A stretch of DNA of 34,115 nt from an uncultured Bacteroidota bacterium (lineage in GTDB: Bacteria > Bacteroidota > Bacteroidia > Chitinophagales > Chitinophagaceae): contig CAIJNJ010000242.1 of assembly GCA_903821975.1 (NCBI GenBank), forward strand, positions 1 through 34,115. Direction: 5' to 3'. Below, piece by piece: positions 17,583 through 24,861 of the stretch. Within the stretch, counting starts at the first letter, position 1. Each line of letters begins with the position of its first letter. Below the pieces are notes generated by a model, which ran no database searches, was not told the DNA's origin, and saw only the letters and a program-made list of their open reading frames with translations. Both the position numbers and the translations under genes were made by a program.

Positions 17583-17730
17583 AATTATTCGTTTTTCGGG
17601 AAAGGCCTTAAAATTCATGCCTTGTGGAAAACACCATCGGTCTTCGGACTATTGCTGCCAAAAATAGATAAATGCCTCATAGTGATAATAAACCCGAAAA
17701 TATATTCTCCCGTAAAGCCCCGGAACAAGG

Positions 17731-17750
17731 TCCCGATTTTTTTATCGGGA
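17731..17750. repeat. Inverted repeat in the SRPBCC/dGTPase divergent intergenic region
   Basis: TCCCGAT (17731-17737) and ATCGGGA (17744-17750) form a 7-bp stem around a T6 loop, inside a C/G-run stretch (17717-17757) like the other repeats here. Because the flanking genes diverge, it is not a natural terminator for either; an interspersed palindromic repeat or an operator are alternatives. Confidence 0.55.
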
Positions 17751-17778
17751 GGGGTTTGCGGTTTTGTATATTTACACC

Positions 17779-19173
17779 ATGAATTGGGCTTCGTTATACA
17801 GCGCACAACGCACCGGAGATAAAGAACAGAAAAACACGAATAATGATCTTGTAAGGAACGCTTTCCTGCGCGATTATGACCGTATCATTTTCTCCTCTGC
17901 ATTCCGGCGGCTGCAAAATAAAACACAGGTTTTCCCATTGCCGGGGGCCATTTTCGTTCACAACCGGCTCACCCACAGCCTTGAAGTGGCATCTGTTGGC
18001 CGCTCACTGGGGAAAGCAGTTGGGGAAAAGATAGCTGCCAGGTACAGCACCGAAACCGAAAGCTTCCGCGAGTTTTACAGGCACGAGCTGCCTTATGTCA
18101 TTGCATCTGCCTGCCTCGCGCATGATATTGGCAATCCACCATTCGGCCACTCGGGCGAAGATGCCATTCGGGCTTTCTTCAATGGCCTTACCGGGGATAT
18201 GCGCAAGCTTATACACGAGTCGCTGACTACTAACCAACTGAAAGATTTTGAAAATTTTGAGGGCAACTCAAATGCGTTACGGGTACTTACCAATAGCTTC
18301 AATGAGTCCGAACCGGGCGGATACAAGCTTACCTATACTACACTTGCCTCTTTAGTAAAATATCCCTGCTCGTCTACAGAAGGCTTTAATAAAAAGACGG
18401 GGCTGATCGCCACAAAGAAATCAGGCTTCTTTGATTCAGAAACAAATACCTATACACAGATAGCCGGCTTACTGCAGATACCCCGAAAAGAAGGCCATGA
18501 ACATGTATACGCGCGGCACCCGTTCGTGTATCTTACAGAAGCTGCCGATGATATCTGCTACCGGGTTATTGACCTGGAAGATGCACACAGGCTGCATATC
18601 ATATCGCTTGAAACGTTTAAGGATATGTTCCTTCCTTTCTTTGAAAATGAAACCGCCGAATACAACAAACGGGCCTACATAGAAAAAAAGCTGTCCAACA
18701 TCAATGACGACAACCAGAAGGTGCAATATATACGCGCACGCTGGATAGGGTTGATGATAGAGAAGATGGCAGACTTGTTTATGGCCCATGAAGAGGAACT
18801 ATTGAATGGGGCGCTTGAAAAAGACCTGCTCAAATGCCTGCCTGCTGCCGATCATCAACTGATAGACCGTATCAATGAGTTTTCGGTGAAGCATGTATAT
18901 AACTACAAAGCCGTAGTGGAAATAGAAATAGCGGGCTATAATGTGATTGGTGGCCTGCTTAAAGAGTTTGTGCATGCGGTACTGCACCCGGCACATCCAA
19001 AATCAGGCAAGCTTATTAAACTGGTATCGCCTCAATTCCCGATTTCCGCGAACGAAAAAGATGTTTACAAAAACATACAGTCGCTTGTAGACTTTATTTC
19101 CGGTATGACCGACCTGTATGCAATAGATATCTACCGTAAAATAACCGGCATCACAATTCCTGAATTAAGGTAA
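17779..19173 (+). CDS. dgt: Deoxyguanosinetriphosphate triphosphohydrolase (HD-domain dNTPase)
   Basis: The 464-residue cytoplasmic enzyme hydrolyses dGTP (and possibly other dNTPs) to the nucleoside and triphosphate. The family signature is clear: RDYDRIIFSSAFRRLQNKTQVFP (31-53), HNRLTHSLEVASVGRSLG (H61, R63, H66), the HD motif CLAHDIGNPPFGHSGEDAI (H115, D116) and DDICYRVIDLEDAHRL with the metal-binding Asp. Length matches the family. The start at ATG 17779 is preferred over an upstream TTG at 17764, since MNWASLYSAQRTGD is the usual N-terminus. TATATTTA at 17767-17774 sits just 4 nt before that ATG, suggesting a leaderless or near-leaderless mRNA. Confidence 0.95.
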   Translation: MNWASLYSAQRTGDKEQKNTNNDLVRNAFLRDYDRIIFSSAFRRLQNKTQVFPLPGAIFVHNRLTHSLEVASVGRSLGKAVGEKIAARYSTETESFREFYRHELPYVIASACLAHDIGNPPFGHSGEDAIRAFFNGLTGDMRKLIHESLTTNQLKDFENFEGNSNALRVLTNSFNESEPGGYKLTYTTLASLVKYPCSSTEGFNKKTGLIATKKSGFFDSETNTYTQIAGLLQIPRKEGHEHVYARHPFVYLTEAADDICYRVIDLEDAHRLHIISLETFKDMFLPFFENETAEYNKRAYIEKKLSNINDDNQKVQYIRARWIGLMIEKMADLFMAHEEELLNGALEKDLLKCLPAADHQLIDRINEFSVKHVYNYKAVVEIEIAGYNVIGGLLKEFVHAVLHPAHPKSGKLIKLVSPQFPISANEKDVYKNIQSLVDFISGMTDLYAIDIYRKITGITIPELR

Positions 19174-19175
19174 CA

Positions 19176-19216
19176 AGATGTCCCACACCTTCGGGCTGTG
19201 GAACATCTCGTTTTTT
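19176..19216 (+). terminator. Terminator of dgt
   Basis: AGATGTCCCACA (19176-19187) pairs with TGTGGAACATCT (19197-19208) at 11 of 12 positions, with a 9-nt loop, and is followed by CG and T6 (19211-19216). It begins 2 nt after the dgt stop codon. Confidence 0.85.
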
Positions 19217-19232
19217 AATTTTTACTTTTGAA
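19214..19232 (-). repeat. A/T-rich TCAAAAGTAAAAAT interspersed repeat, copy 2
   Basis: Read on the minus strand this is ATTCAAAAGTAAAAATTAA. Read on the plus strand it carries TACTTTTG, the queA -7 box, 8 nt before the ATG. Confidence 0.6.
19223..19230 (+). promoter_or_regulatory. -7 promoter box for queA
   Basis: TACTTTTG matches TAnnTTTG. Only AATTTGCA separates it from the queA ATG at 19239, so the transcript would be leaderless or nearly so. The box overlaps the dgt terminator T run and is part of the A/T-rich repeat. Confidence 0.5.
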
Positions 19233-19238
19233 TTTGCA

Positions 19239-20462
19239 ATGCACCCCAAAGACCTGCGCATAGAAGACTACACCTACCAGTTGCCCGATGATCGGATAGC
19301 CAAGTATCCACTTGCAGTTCGTGATGCATCAAAGTTGCTCATTTATAAAGGCGGGGCAATTACCGAAGATCATTACCGGGATATCGCAGACCATATTCCC
19401 CCTGATACGCTAATTGTGTTCAACCAAACGAAAGTGGTACATGCTCGATTGTTGTTTACAAAGCCATCTGGCGGCGCTATAGAAGTATTCTGCCTTGCCC
19501 CGCACGATCAGTATACCGACATACAAACCGCCATGCTGCAAAAAGGCAAAGTGGAATGGGAATGCCTCGTGGGTGGTGCCGGTAAATGGAAGCATGGCAT
19601 GGTATTGCAACTGGTAAACGATACACCCCGATTTACTTTGTCTGCGAAAATAAGTGGTCGCTCTGCAAGCTCTTTTACCCTCACACTGGAATGGGACACA
19701 GAACTCTCCTTTGCTGAAGTGCTGCACTATTCAGGCAAAGTACCGCTGCCACCTTACCTGCACCGTAATGCCGAAACAAGCGACGAAGAACGCTACCAGA
19801 CCTTATTTGCAAAAGAAGAGGGCAGCGTAGCTGCACCCACTGCCGGCCTGCATTTTACAGAACAGGTAATGCACACTCTTTCACAAAAGAAGATCGATAC
19901 TGCATTTGTAACACTACATGTAGGTGCCGGTACTTTCAAGCCTGTAAAAAGCGAGACCATGGAGCAGCACGAAATGCATGCCGAATGGATAGATGTAAAC
20001 ATTGATTTCTTACAGCAACTAAAAGCAAGCCTTGATAAAAACGTAGTAGCGGGTGGTACCACCTCTCTGCGCACATTAGAAAGCCTGTATTGGATTGGTA
20101 ATAAACTTGCAAACGGAACCGGCATAGATATGCATGGTATTGCCGTAAGCCAGTGGGACCCTTATGTGCAAAAAAATTCGTGCACGACAAAGGAAGCCAT
20201 AGATGCGGTTATATCATACCTTGAAACACATAAGCTAAACAAACTGGTTACCCGTACGCAGATATTGATAGCCCCGGGTTATACCTTCAGGATAGTAAAC
20301 GGCCTTGTCACTAATTTTCACCAGCCACAATCTACCCTGTTGTTACTGGTAAGCGCTTTTATCGGCAATGACTGGCGAAGGGTGTATGATTTTGCAATGG
20401 CCCATGATTACCGGTTCCTGAGTTATGGAGATGGCTGCCTGTTTTGGGGTAACAATCCGTAG
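19239..20462 (+). CDS. queA: S-adenosylmethionine:tRNA ribosyltransferase-isomerase QueA
   Basis: The 407-residue cytoplasmic enzyme transfers the ribosyl part of SAM to preQ1 in tRNA, forming epoxyqueuosine. Signature segments are MHPKDLRIEDYTYQLPDDRIAKYP at the start, VFNQTKVVHARL, EVLHYSGKVPLPPYLHRNAETSDEERYQTLFAKEEGSVAAPTAGLHFT, VTLHVGAGTFKPVKSE and RTQILIAPGYTFRIVNGLVTNFHQPQSTLLLLVSAFIG. It is longer than the ~350-residue proteobacterial form, in line with Bacteroidota versions. The last residues (WGNNP) and the TAG stop abut a 28-bp perfect palindrome that contains the TAG. Confidence 0.96.
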   Translation: MHPKDLRIEDYTYQLPDDRIAKYPLAVRDASKLLIYKGGAITEDHYRDIADHIPPDTLIVFNQTKVVHARLLFTKPSGGAIEVFCLAPHDQYTDIQTAMLQKGKVEWECLVGGAGKWKHGMVLQLVNDTPRFTLSAKISGRSASSFTLTLEWDTELSFAEVLHYSGKVPLPPYLHRNAETSDEERYQTLFAKEEGSVAAPTAGLHFTEQVMHTLSQKKIDTAFVTLHVGAGTFKPVKSETMEQHEMHAEWIDVNIDFLQQLKASLDKNVVAGGTTSLRTLESLYWIGNKLANGTGIDMHGIAVSQWDPYVQKNSCTTKEAIDAVISYLETHKLNKLVTRTQILIAPGYTFRIVNGLVTNFHQPQSTLLLLVSAFIGNDWRRVYDFAMAHDYRFLSYGDGCLFWGNNP

Positions 20463-20486
20463 AGACGCAAAATTTTGCGTCTCTAC
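20459..20486. repeat. 28-bp perfect palindrome at the queA stop codon
   Basis: GTAGAGACGCAAAA (20459-20472) is followed directly by its exact reverse complement (20473-20486), with no loop. The TAG at 20460-20462 is the queA stop. Palindromes with an AGAGACGC arm are familiar to me as dispersed repeats in bacterial genomes; here it could also act as a transcription terminator or REP-like site. Confidence 0.85.
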
Positions 20487-20546
20487 AATAGCACCATTTT
20501 AGACCTGATCGTTACTACATTTAACATTCATATAATATTCATTTAC

Positions 20547-20554
20547 TAATTTTG
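20547..20554 (+). promoter_or_regulatory. -7 promoter box for nadC
   Basis: TAATTTTG matches TAnnTTTG and is followed by CAAACC. It overlaps the TTG at 20552, which argues that translation starts downstream at the TTG at 20573. Confidence 0.5.
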
Positions 20555-20572
20555 CAAACCAAAGAGCACATA

Positions 20573-21412
20573 TTGAACACTACTGAGTTTATTGAAGCGG
20601 CCTTACAGGAAGATGTAGCAAATGGTGATTTTTCTACACTGGCGAGCATACCACCCGGCACAATGGGCAAGGCGGTATTGAAGATAAAGGAAGATGGCAT
20701 CATCGCCGGAATAGACCTTGCGGAAGAAATTTTTTACTTCCTGGAGCCAGGTGCACAATTCACCCTGTTCAAAAAAGACGGCGACAAGGTAAGTAATGGC
20801 GAAATAGCATTTGAAGTTGCCGCGAGTGTCCATACCATCTTAAAAGCAGAGCGCCTGGCGCTCAACTGTATGCAACGCATGAGCGGTATCGCTACCCTCA
20901 CCCACCAATATGTGGACGCTATAAAAGGATACCCCGCGAAAGTACTCGATACAAGAAAAACTACTCCACTCTTCAGGGTATACGAAAAAGAAGCTGTGCG
21001 CATTGGTGGTGGCGTTAACCACCGCATGGGCCTGTATGACATGATCATGCTCAAGGATAACCACATCGATTTTTGCGGCAGCATTGAAAAGGCTATCGAA
21101 AAGACGAACGATTATCTCAAACAAAATGGCCTTAACCTGAAGATAGAAGTAGAGACCCGCACTATTGATGATGTGCGCAGGGTACTGGCGGTAGGAAATG
21201 TGAACAGGATAATGCTGGACAATTATTCGCCCGACCAGATAGAAGAAGCTGTTACTCTTATCGGCGGCAAATACGAAACAGAGGCCTCAGGTGGTATCAC
21301 ACTTGATAATATAGTAGCCTACGCCCGCACGGGAGTTGATTTTATTTCCGTAGGCGCCATCATACACCATGCAGTCAGTATGGACTTAAGCCTCAAAGCG
21401 CAAATATTATGA
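20573..21412 (+). CDS. nadC: Nicotinate-nucleotide pyrophosphorylase (carboxylating)
   Basis: The 279-residue cytoplasmic enzyme converts quinolinate and PRPP to nicotinate mononucleotide in de novo NAD synthesis. The N-terminus NTTEFIEAALQEDVANGDFSTLA, the catalytic DTRKTTPLFRVYEKEAVRIGGGVNHRMGLYDMIMLKDNHI, the LDNYSPDQIEEA segment and the C-terminal EASGGITLDNI block are typical. There is no ATG at the 5' end; the TTG at 20573 gives the family's usual N-terminus, while the TTG at 20552 lies in the -7 box. The stop overlaps the next gene's start by 4 nt (ATGA at 21409-21412), so the two are translationally coupled. Confidence 0.93.
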   Translation: MNTTEFIEAALQEDVANGDFSTLASIPPGTMGKAVLKIKEDGIIAGIDLAEEIFYFLEPGAQFTLFKKDGDKVSNGEIAFEVAASVHTILKAERLALNCMQRMSGIATLTHQYVDAIKGYPAKVLDTRKTTPLFRVYEKEAVRIGGGVNHRMGLYDMIMLKDNHIDFCGSIEKAIEKTNDYLKQNGLNLKIEVETRTIDDVRRVLAVGNVNRIMLDNYSPDQIEEAVTLIGGKYETEASGGITLDNIVAYARTGVDFISVGAIIHHAVSMDLSLKAQIL

Positions 21413-22287
21413 GCAAAAAACACATCGTGTTTATCATAAACCCCAAATCAGGGGTAGAAAGGCAAAAGGAAATAAAACAGGCAATAGACGCTCATCTCGA
21501 CGATCATAAATATTCCCATGAAATATGGCGTACAGAGTATGCCAAACACGGTACCGCCCTGGCAAGCGAGGCAGCCCAAAAGGGCGCGTACGCTGTTGTA
21601 GCGGTAGGCGGTGATGGCTCTGTTAATGATGTAGTGCGCGGCTTAATGGGCACTGGCACATTGCTCGGTATCATACCAAAAGGCTCCGGCAACGGTATGG
21701 CGCGCACTATGCGCATACCATTAGATACTGCTGAGGCTATTAAGCTCATCAACAAGGAAAATGCAGGTGATATGGATGTGGCCTTCGCCAATGGCGAGCC
21801 TTTCATCAGCAATGCCGGCGTAGCATTTGATGCGCTGATCTCTAAAAAATTTGCCAAAAGCGAGCGGCGCGGATTAATGGTGTATAGCTGGCTCGTCACA
21901 AAGTATATGTGGTTGTATAAAGAGCGTGATTTCAAAATTACTGTAGATGGTAAAGAGCATAAGTCCCGGGCATTCATGATCAATGTAGCCAATGGACAGC
22001 AATTCGGTTATAACTTTAAGATAGCCCCCATGGCCGATTATAACGACGGCATACTCGATGTTATCATCATCCGCAGCTTTCCTAAAATACTTGGCGGTGC
22101 ATTAGTGGCCCGTGCCATGACCGGCACTATAGCCAAAAGCCCGTTCGTAAAACACCTTACCGGAAAAGAAATAACCATCTCTAATCCACTGTTGAAACTG
22201 ATGCAGACAGATGGCGATGCCCACGAATGCGTAAACGAAATAAAATTTACAATCCAGAAAGGCGCCCAGAAAGTGTTGGTGCCTTAA
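21409..22287 (+). CDS. Diacylglycerol kinase-like / YegS-type lipid kinase
   Basis: The 292-residue protein has the DAGK catalytic fold: IINPKSGVERQKE (9-21), the ATP-binding GGDGSVNDVV (67-76), IPKGSGNGMARTM (89-101) and a C-terminal Asp/Glu pair in MQTDGDAHE. It phosphorylates diacylglycerol or a related lipid at the membrane face; the exact lipid is not readable. The ATGA overlap with nadC indicates co-expression, although no metabolic link to NAD synthesis is known to me. It converges on the carbonic anhydrase gene. Confidence 0.88.
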   Translation: MSKKHIVFIINPKSGVERQKEIKQAIDAHLDDHKYSHEIWRTEYAKHGTALASEAAQKGAYAVVAVGGDGSVNDVVRGLMGTGTLLGIIPKGSGNGMARTMRIPLDTAEAIKLINKENAGDMDVAFANGEPFISNAGVAFDALISKKFAKSERRGLMVYSWLVTKYMWLYKERDFKITVDGKEHKSRAFMINVANGQQFGYNFKIAPMADYNDGILDVIIIRSFPKILGGALVARAMTGTIAKSPFVKHLTGKEITISNPLLKLMQTDGDAHECVNEIKFTIQKGAQKVLVP

Positions 22288-22328
22288 CAAATTGCAATAA
22301 CATGCGATTTGCCTTTCATAAGACGGGC

Positions 22329-22364
22329 ATTTTCAAATTTGCACATCTTCAAATTTTCAAATTA
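22329..22364 (-). repeat. TTTGAAAATTTGAAGAT-like A/T repeat at the carbonic anhydrase 3' end
   Basis: On the minus strand, the carbonic anhydrase TAA is followed at once by TTTGAAAATTTGAAGATG and then another AAATTTGAAAATG. The internal repetition (TTTGAAAA twice, GAAGATG once) suggests a simple interspersed repeat that ends at the stop codon. It lies between convergent genes. Confidence 0.45.
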
Positions 22365-23027
22365 ATCCCCATCCTCATTGTGCTCAGAGGCCATACCGGT
22401 AAGGTCGTATATCTTCTGTATCTCTTTAAGGATACCTTCGAAATTTATATTTAGGTCTATCACTATCCCGGTGTGCAGGTCAAAAACCCATCCATGTACA
22501 ATAGGGTATCCTTTTTTCTGGTACCCTTTCTGCACATTGGCTGTTTTGATAACATTGGTGGCCTGCTCTTTTACATTAAGCTCTACCAGCCGGTTGTAGC
22601 GTAGCCTTTCATCTTTTATGGCGTCCAGTTCTTCATGGTGCATCCTGTATACATCCCGTATCGTCCGCAGCCATGGGTTCAGCAAACCCATATCCTTAGG
22701 TATCATTGCCGCTTTTACACCGCCACAATCATAGTGCCCGCATACAACGATATGCTTTACATCCAGGTGCTTCACCGCAAAATTGATGACAGACATTACG
22801 TTGAGGTCTGTATTATTCACCAGGTTGGCCACATTACGGTGCACGAATACATCACCGGGTTCCAGCCCCATTATCTCGTTAGCAGGCACACGGCTGTCTG
22901 AGCAGCCTATGTATAAATAATCAGGGGTCTGGTCTCGCGCCAGTTTATCAAAAAAGTTGGCGTCCTTAGCTTTCATATCAGCTACCCATTTCCTGTTCCG
23001 CTCAAAGATCATTTCGTATGTAACCAT
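22362..23027 (-). CDS. can: Beta-class carbonic anhydrase
   Basis: The 221-residue cytoplasmic enzyme interconverts CO2 and bicarbonate. The zinc ligands are visible as C42 (IGCSDSR, with D44 and R46 as the catalytic dyad), H98 and C101 (VVCGHYDCGG), the same numbering as the classical E. coli enzyme. The HRNVANLV and VHGWVFDLHTGI segments complete the family signature. The start at 23027 is preceded by a TACTTTTG box only 4 nt away, implying a leaderless mRNA. The short acidic C-terminal tail (SEHNEDGD) is family-variable. Confidence 0.95.
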   Translation of the reverse strand: MVTYEMIFERNRKWVADMKAKDANFFDKLARDQTPDYLYIGCSDSRVPANEIMGLEPGDVFVHRNVANLVNNTDLNVMSVINFAVKHLDVKHIVVCGHYDCGGVKAAMIPKDMGLLNPWLRTIRDVYRMHHEELDAIKDERLRYNRLVELNVKEQATNVIKTANVQKGYQKKGYPIVHGWVFDLHTGIVIDLNINFEGILKEIQKIYDLTGMASEHNEDGD

Positions 23028-23030
23028 AAT

Positions 23031-23059
23031 TCAAAAGTAAAAAGTAAAAAATAAAAAAG
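23031..23059 (+). repeat. A/T-rich TCAAAAGTAAAAA interspersed repeat, copy 3
   Basis: TCAAAAGTAAAAAGTAAAAA, continuing as A-rich sequence to 23059, lies directly upstream of the carbonic anhydrase start. On the minus strand it carries TACTTTTG, the candidate promoter of that gene. Confidence 0.65.
23032..23039 (-). promoter_or_regulatory. -7 promoter box for the carbonic anhydrase
   Basis: On the minus strand TACTTTTG is followed by AATT and then ATG at 23027. The predicted transcription start would coincide with the start codon. Confidence 0.5.
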
Positions 23060-23148
23060 CAAAAACGTAACATACCTTGATTACATAGCAGAAATGCTAA
23101 GACCATCATTTACTATATTCAAGTTCATAAAGCCTGCGCTCACTCGAC

Positions 23149-23208
23149 CCTGCCTACCGGCAGGCAGGCTCACCCTCTCTAAGCCTGCCCTGAGCGAAGT
23201 CGAAGGGG
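23149..23208 (-). repeat. Palindromic repeat encoding the C-terminal tail of the GNAT protein
   Basis: A 20-nt palindrome at 23149-23168 (CCTGCCT, 6-nt loop, AGGCAGG) is followed by a G/C-rich stretch to 23208 whose minus strand reads CTTCGACTTCGCTCAGGGC. Translated in the GNAT frame it gives FDFAQGRLREGEPACR and then the TAG stop (23154-23156). This nucleotide sequence is familiar to me as a dispersed repeat in Bacteroidota genomes. Confidence 0.75.
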
Positions 23209-23750
23209 AGAGGCTCCCACTCACTCTTCAGTAGTCCCGTAACCACCATATCCTCTGGCATGCCATTCCTCATCACACTTTGCCTTATCACACCTTCTAT
23301 TTTAAAACCCATGCGTGCAGCAACTTTCGCGCTGCGTTTATTGGCTTGCACAAATCGTATCTCTATTTTATTGAGCCCTGTTTTATCAAAAAGAAACGCG
23401 ATGAATTCCTGCATACTCCGGCTGATGATACCCTTGCCCTCATACTCCGATGCTAACCAGTAACCTATTTGCGCACTCCGCGTTTCATGGTCCCAGTCAT
23501 GCATGCCAATACCGCCTATTATCTTGTCATCGTAAAATATACCAAGCGCCAATGCTTTTTGTGCATGCAATTCGTCCATCGACTGTTGTATAAATTGTAA
23601 TGAGTGTTCGGGCTTCGTTGTTTTACTCACCCAGTCCAGCCATGGGTTCAGGTGTTTGCGCGATTGGTTCACCGCATCAAACAGTTCCTGCGCATCTGCC
23701 ACCTCATGTGCCCGCAACATTATGTGATCATCAACAACTATAGATGCCAT
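23154..23750 (-). CDS. GNAT family N-acetyltransferase (RimJ/RimL-like)
   Basis: The 198-residue protein starts MASIVVDDHIMLRAHEVADAQELF; the longer upstream start at 23795 is rejected as it adds a non-homologous stretch. The GNAT core shows ALGIFYDDKIIGGIGMHDWDHETRSAQIGYWLASEYEGKGIISRSMQEFIAFLF (strand beta4 and acetyl-CoA pyrophosphate loop) and LNKIEIRFVQANKRSAKVAARMGFKIEGVIRQ, typical of the ribosomal-protein-Ser/Ala acetyltransferase group. The substrate is unknown. The normal end is near LLKSEWEP; the rest (LPFDFAQGRLREGEPACR) is encoded by a dispersed palindromic repeat and is probably non-functional tail. Confidence 0.85.
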   Translation of the reverse strand: MASIVVDDHIMLRAHEVADAQELFDAVNQSRKHLNPWLDWVSKTTKPEHSLQFIQQSMDELHAQKALALGIFYDDKIIGGIGMHDWDHETRSAQIGYWLASEYEGKGIISRSMQEFIAFLFDKTGLNKIEIRFVQANKRSAKVAARMGFKIEGVIRQSVMRNGMPEDMVVTGLLKSEWEPLPFDFAQGRLREGEPACR

Positions 23751-23802
23751 AAAAGAAATGCTCCAATTTTGTATTACTGCTGGTCTTATGCACACCAGTG
23801 CT

Positions 23803-23824
23803 CCCCCTTTAGGGGGTTGGGGGG
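23803..23824 (-). repeat. C/G-run repeat, copy 2, at the end of lpxD
   Basis: The plus strand reads CCCCCTTTAGGGGG then TTGGGGGG. It is a longer-run version of the repeat at 17140-17158 and encodes the final PPTP and TAA stop (23809-23811) of lpxD. Confidence 0.75.
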
Positions 23825-24759
23825 TGAATCTTCTCCCAGATCTCCGGTATGCGTTTTATCCAGGCCAGCTCTTTCATTTTTGGTTTTGCCTCACCCACCG
23901 GCGAGCCGAAATAGATTTTCCCGCCTTCAATGCTTGCCGGTACGCCGCTTTGTGCGAGCACTACGGCTCCTTTGCCAATGGTGAGATCTTTGCTTACGCC
24001 TACCTGTCCCCACAATATCACTTCGTCTTCTATTATGGCTTTACCACCCACACCCACCTGGGCAGCAAACAGGCAGTTTTTGCCTATAACCGCACCATGA
24101 CCTATGTGTATATGATTGTCCAGCTTAGTGCCGCGGCCGATTATCGTATCTCCGCTCACACCTTTGTCTATCGAAGTTCCGGCGCCTATCTCCACATCGT
24201 CTTCTATGATCACCCTGCCACAGCTTTCCATTTTGTCGTACTGCACTTCACGGTCTTTGCGGCGCTTAAAATAAAACGCGTCTGCGCCCAGCACACAGCC
24301 TGCGTGAACGATCACATTATCGCCTATCACGCAGTGGTCATAAATGGTCACATTCGGATGGATAAGGCAGTTTTTGCCTATCCGCACATGATTACCAACG
24401 AAAACTCCCGGCTGCAGGTGCGTCCCTTCGCCTATCAGCGCACTGTCGCTGATCATTTTATAAGCCGGCTCAAATGGACGGAAATGCTTTACTATTTTTA
24501 TATAAGCGCTGAAGGGGTCGCTGGTCACCAGCAAGGTCTTGCCTTCAGGGCAGGGCACTTCTTTATTTATAATGATCACCGTTGCAGCAGAATTAAGGCA
24601 GGTGTTATAATACTTCTCAAAATCAACGAACGAAATATCGCCCTTGGTTACTTTATGTATCTCATTGATACCTGTAGCTTCCTGCTCTTTATCACCAAAA
24701 AGTTTTGCTCCCGTAAATTCAGCGATCCACTGCACCGGAACAGGTTTTTCAAACTTCAT
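23809..24759 (-). CDS. lpxD: UDP-3-O-(3-hydroxyacyl)glucosamine N-acyltransferase LpxD
   Basis: The 316-residue cytoplasmic enzyme adds the second 3-hydroxyacyl chain from acyl-ACP to UDP-3-O-acyl-glucosamine in lipid A synthesis. An N-terminal uridine-binding domain (about 1-100) is followed by a left-handed beta-helix of hexapeptide repeats: ALIGEGTHLQPGVFVGNHVRIGKNCLI, NVTIYDHCVIGDNVIVHAGCVLGADAF, and DNHIHIGHGAVIGKNC with the catalytic His region. Members of the acyl/nucleotide-sugar acyltransferase family share this. No lpxA/lpxC neighbours are present. The C-terminal WEKIHPPTP tail ends inside a G/C-run repeat, which also gives the stop. It is the last gene of a minus-strand run. Confidence 0.93.
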   Translation of the reverse strand: MKFEKPVPVQWIAEFTGAKLFGDKEQEATGINEIHKVTKGDISFVDFEKYYNTCLNSAATVIIINKEVPCPEGKTLLVTSDPFSAYIKIVKHFRPFEPAYKMISDSALIGEGTHLQPGVFVGNHVRIGKNCLIHPNVTIYDHCVIGDNVIVHAGCVLGADAFYFKRRKDREVQYDKMESCGRVIIEDDVEIGAGTSIDKGVSGDTIIGRGTKLDNHIHIGHGAVIGKNCLFAAQVGVGGKAIIEDEVILWGQVGVSKDLTIGKGAVVLAQSGVPASIEGGKIYFGSPVGEAKPKMKELAWIKRIPEIWEKIHPPTP

Positions 24760-24861
24760 ATGCTATAACTTTGAAACAAAAATACAGTTTCAGCTAATGG
24801 TTGTGAAATAAAAATCTTGTATTAGGAAAATATAGCCCTATACAACATTATCAAACTTTAT

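Noticed and set aside
17764-17778. TTG start for dgt adding MYIYT
   Set aside because: It lies in the promoter-like TATATTTA stretch; the ATG at 17779 gives the normal N-terminus.
23758-24768. 336-codon plus-strand ORF
   Set aside because: It lies entirely antisense to lpxD, whose protein is clearly recognisable; the translated sequence is a codon-shadow rich in Tyr/His/Phe.
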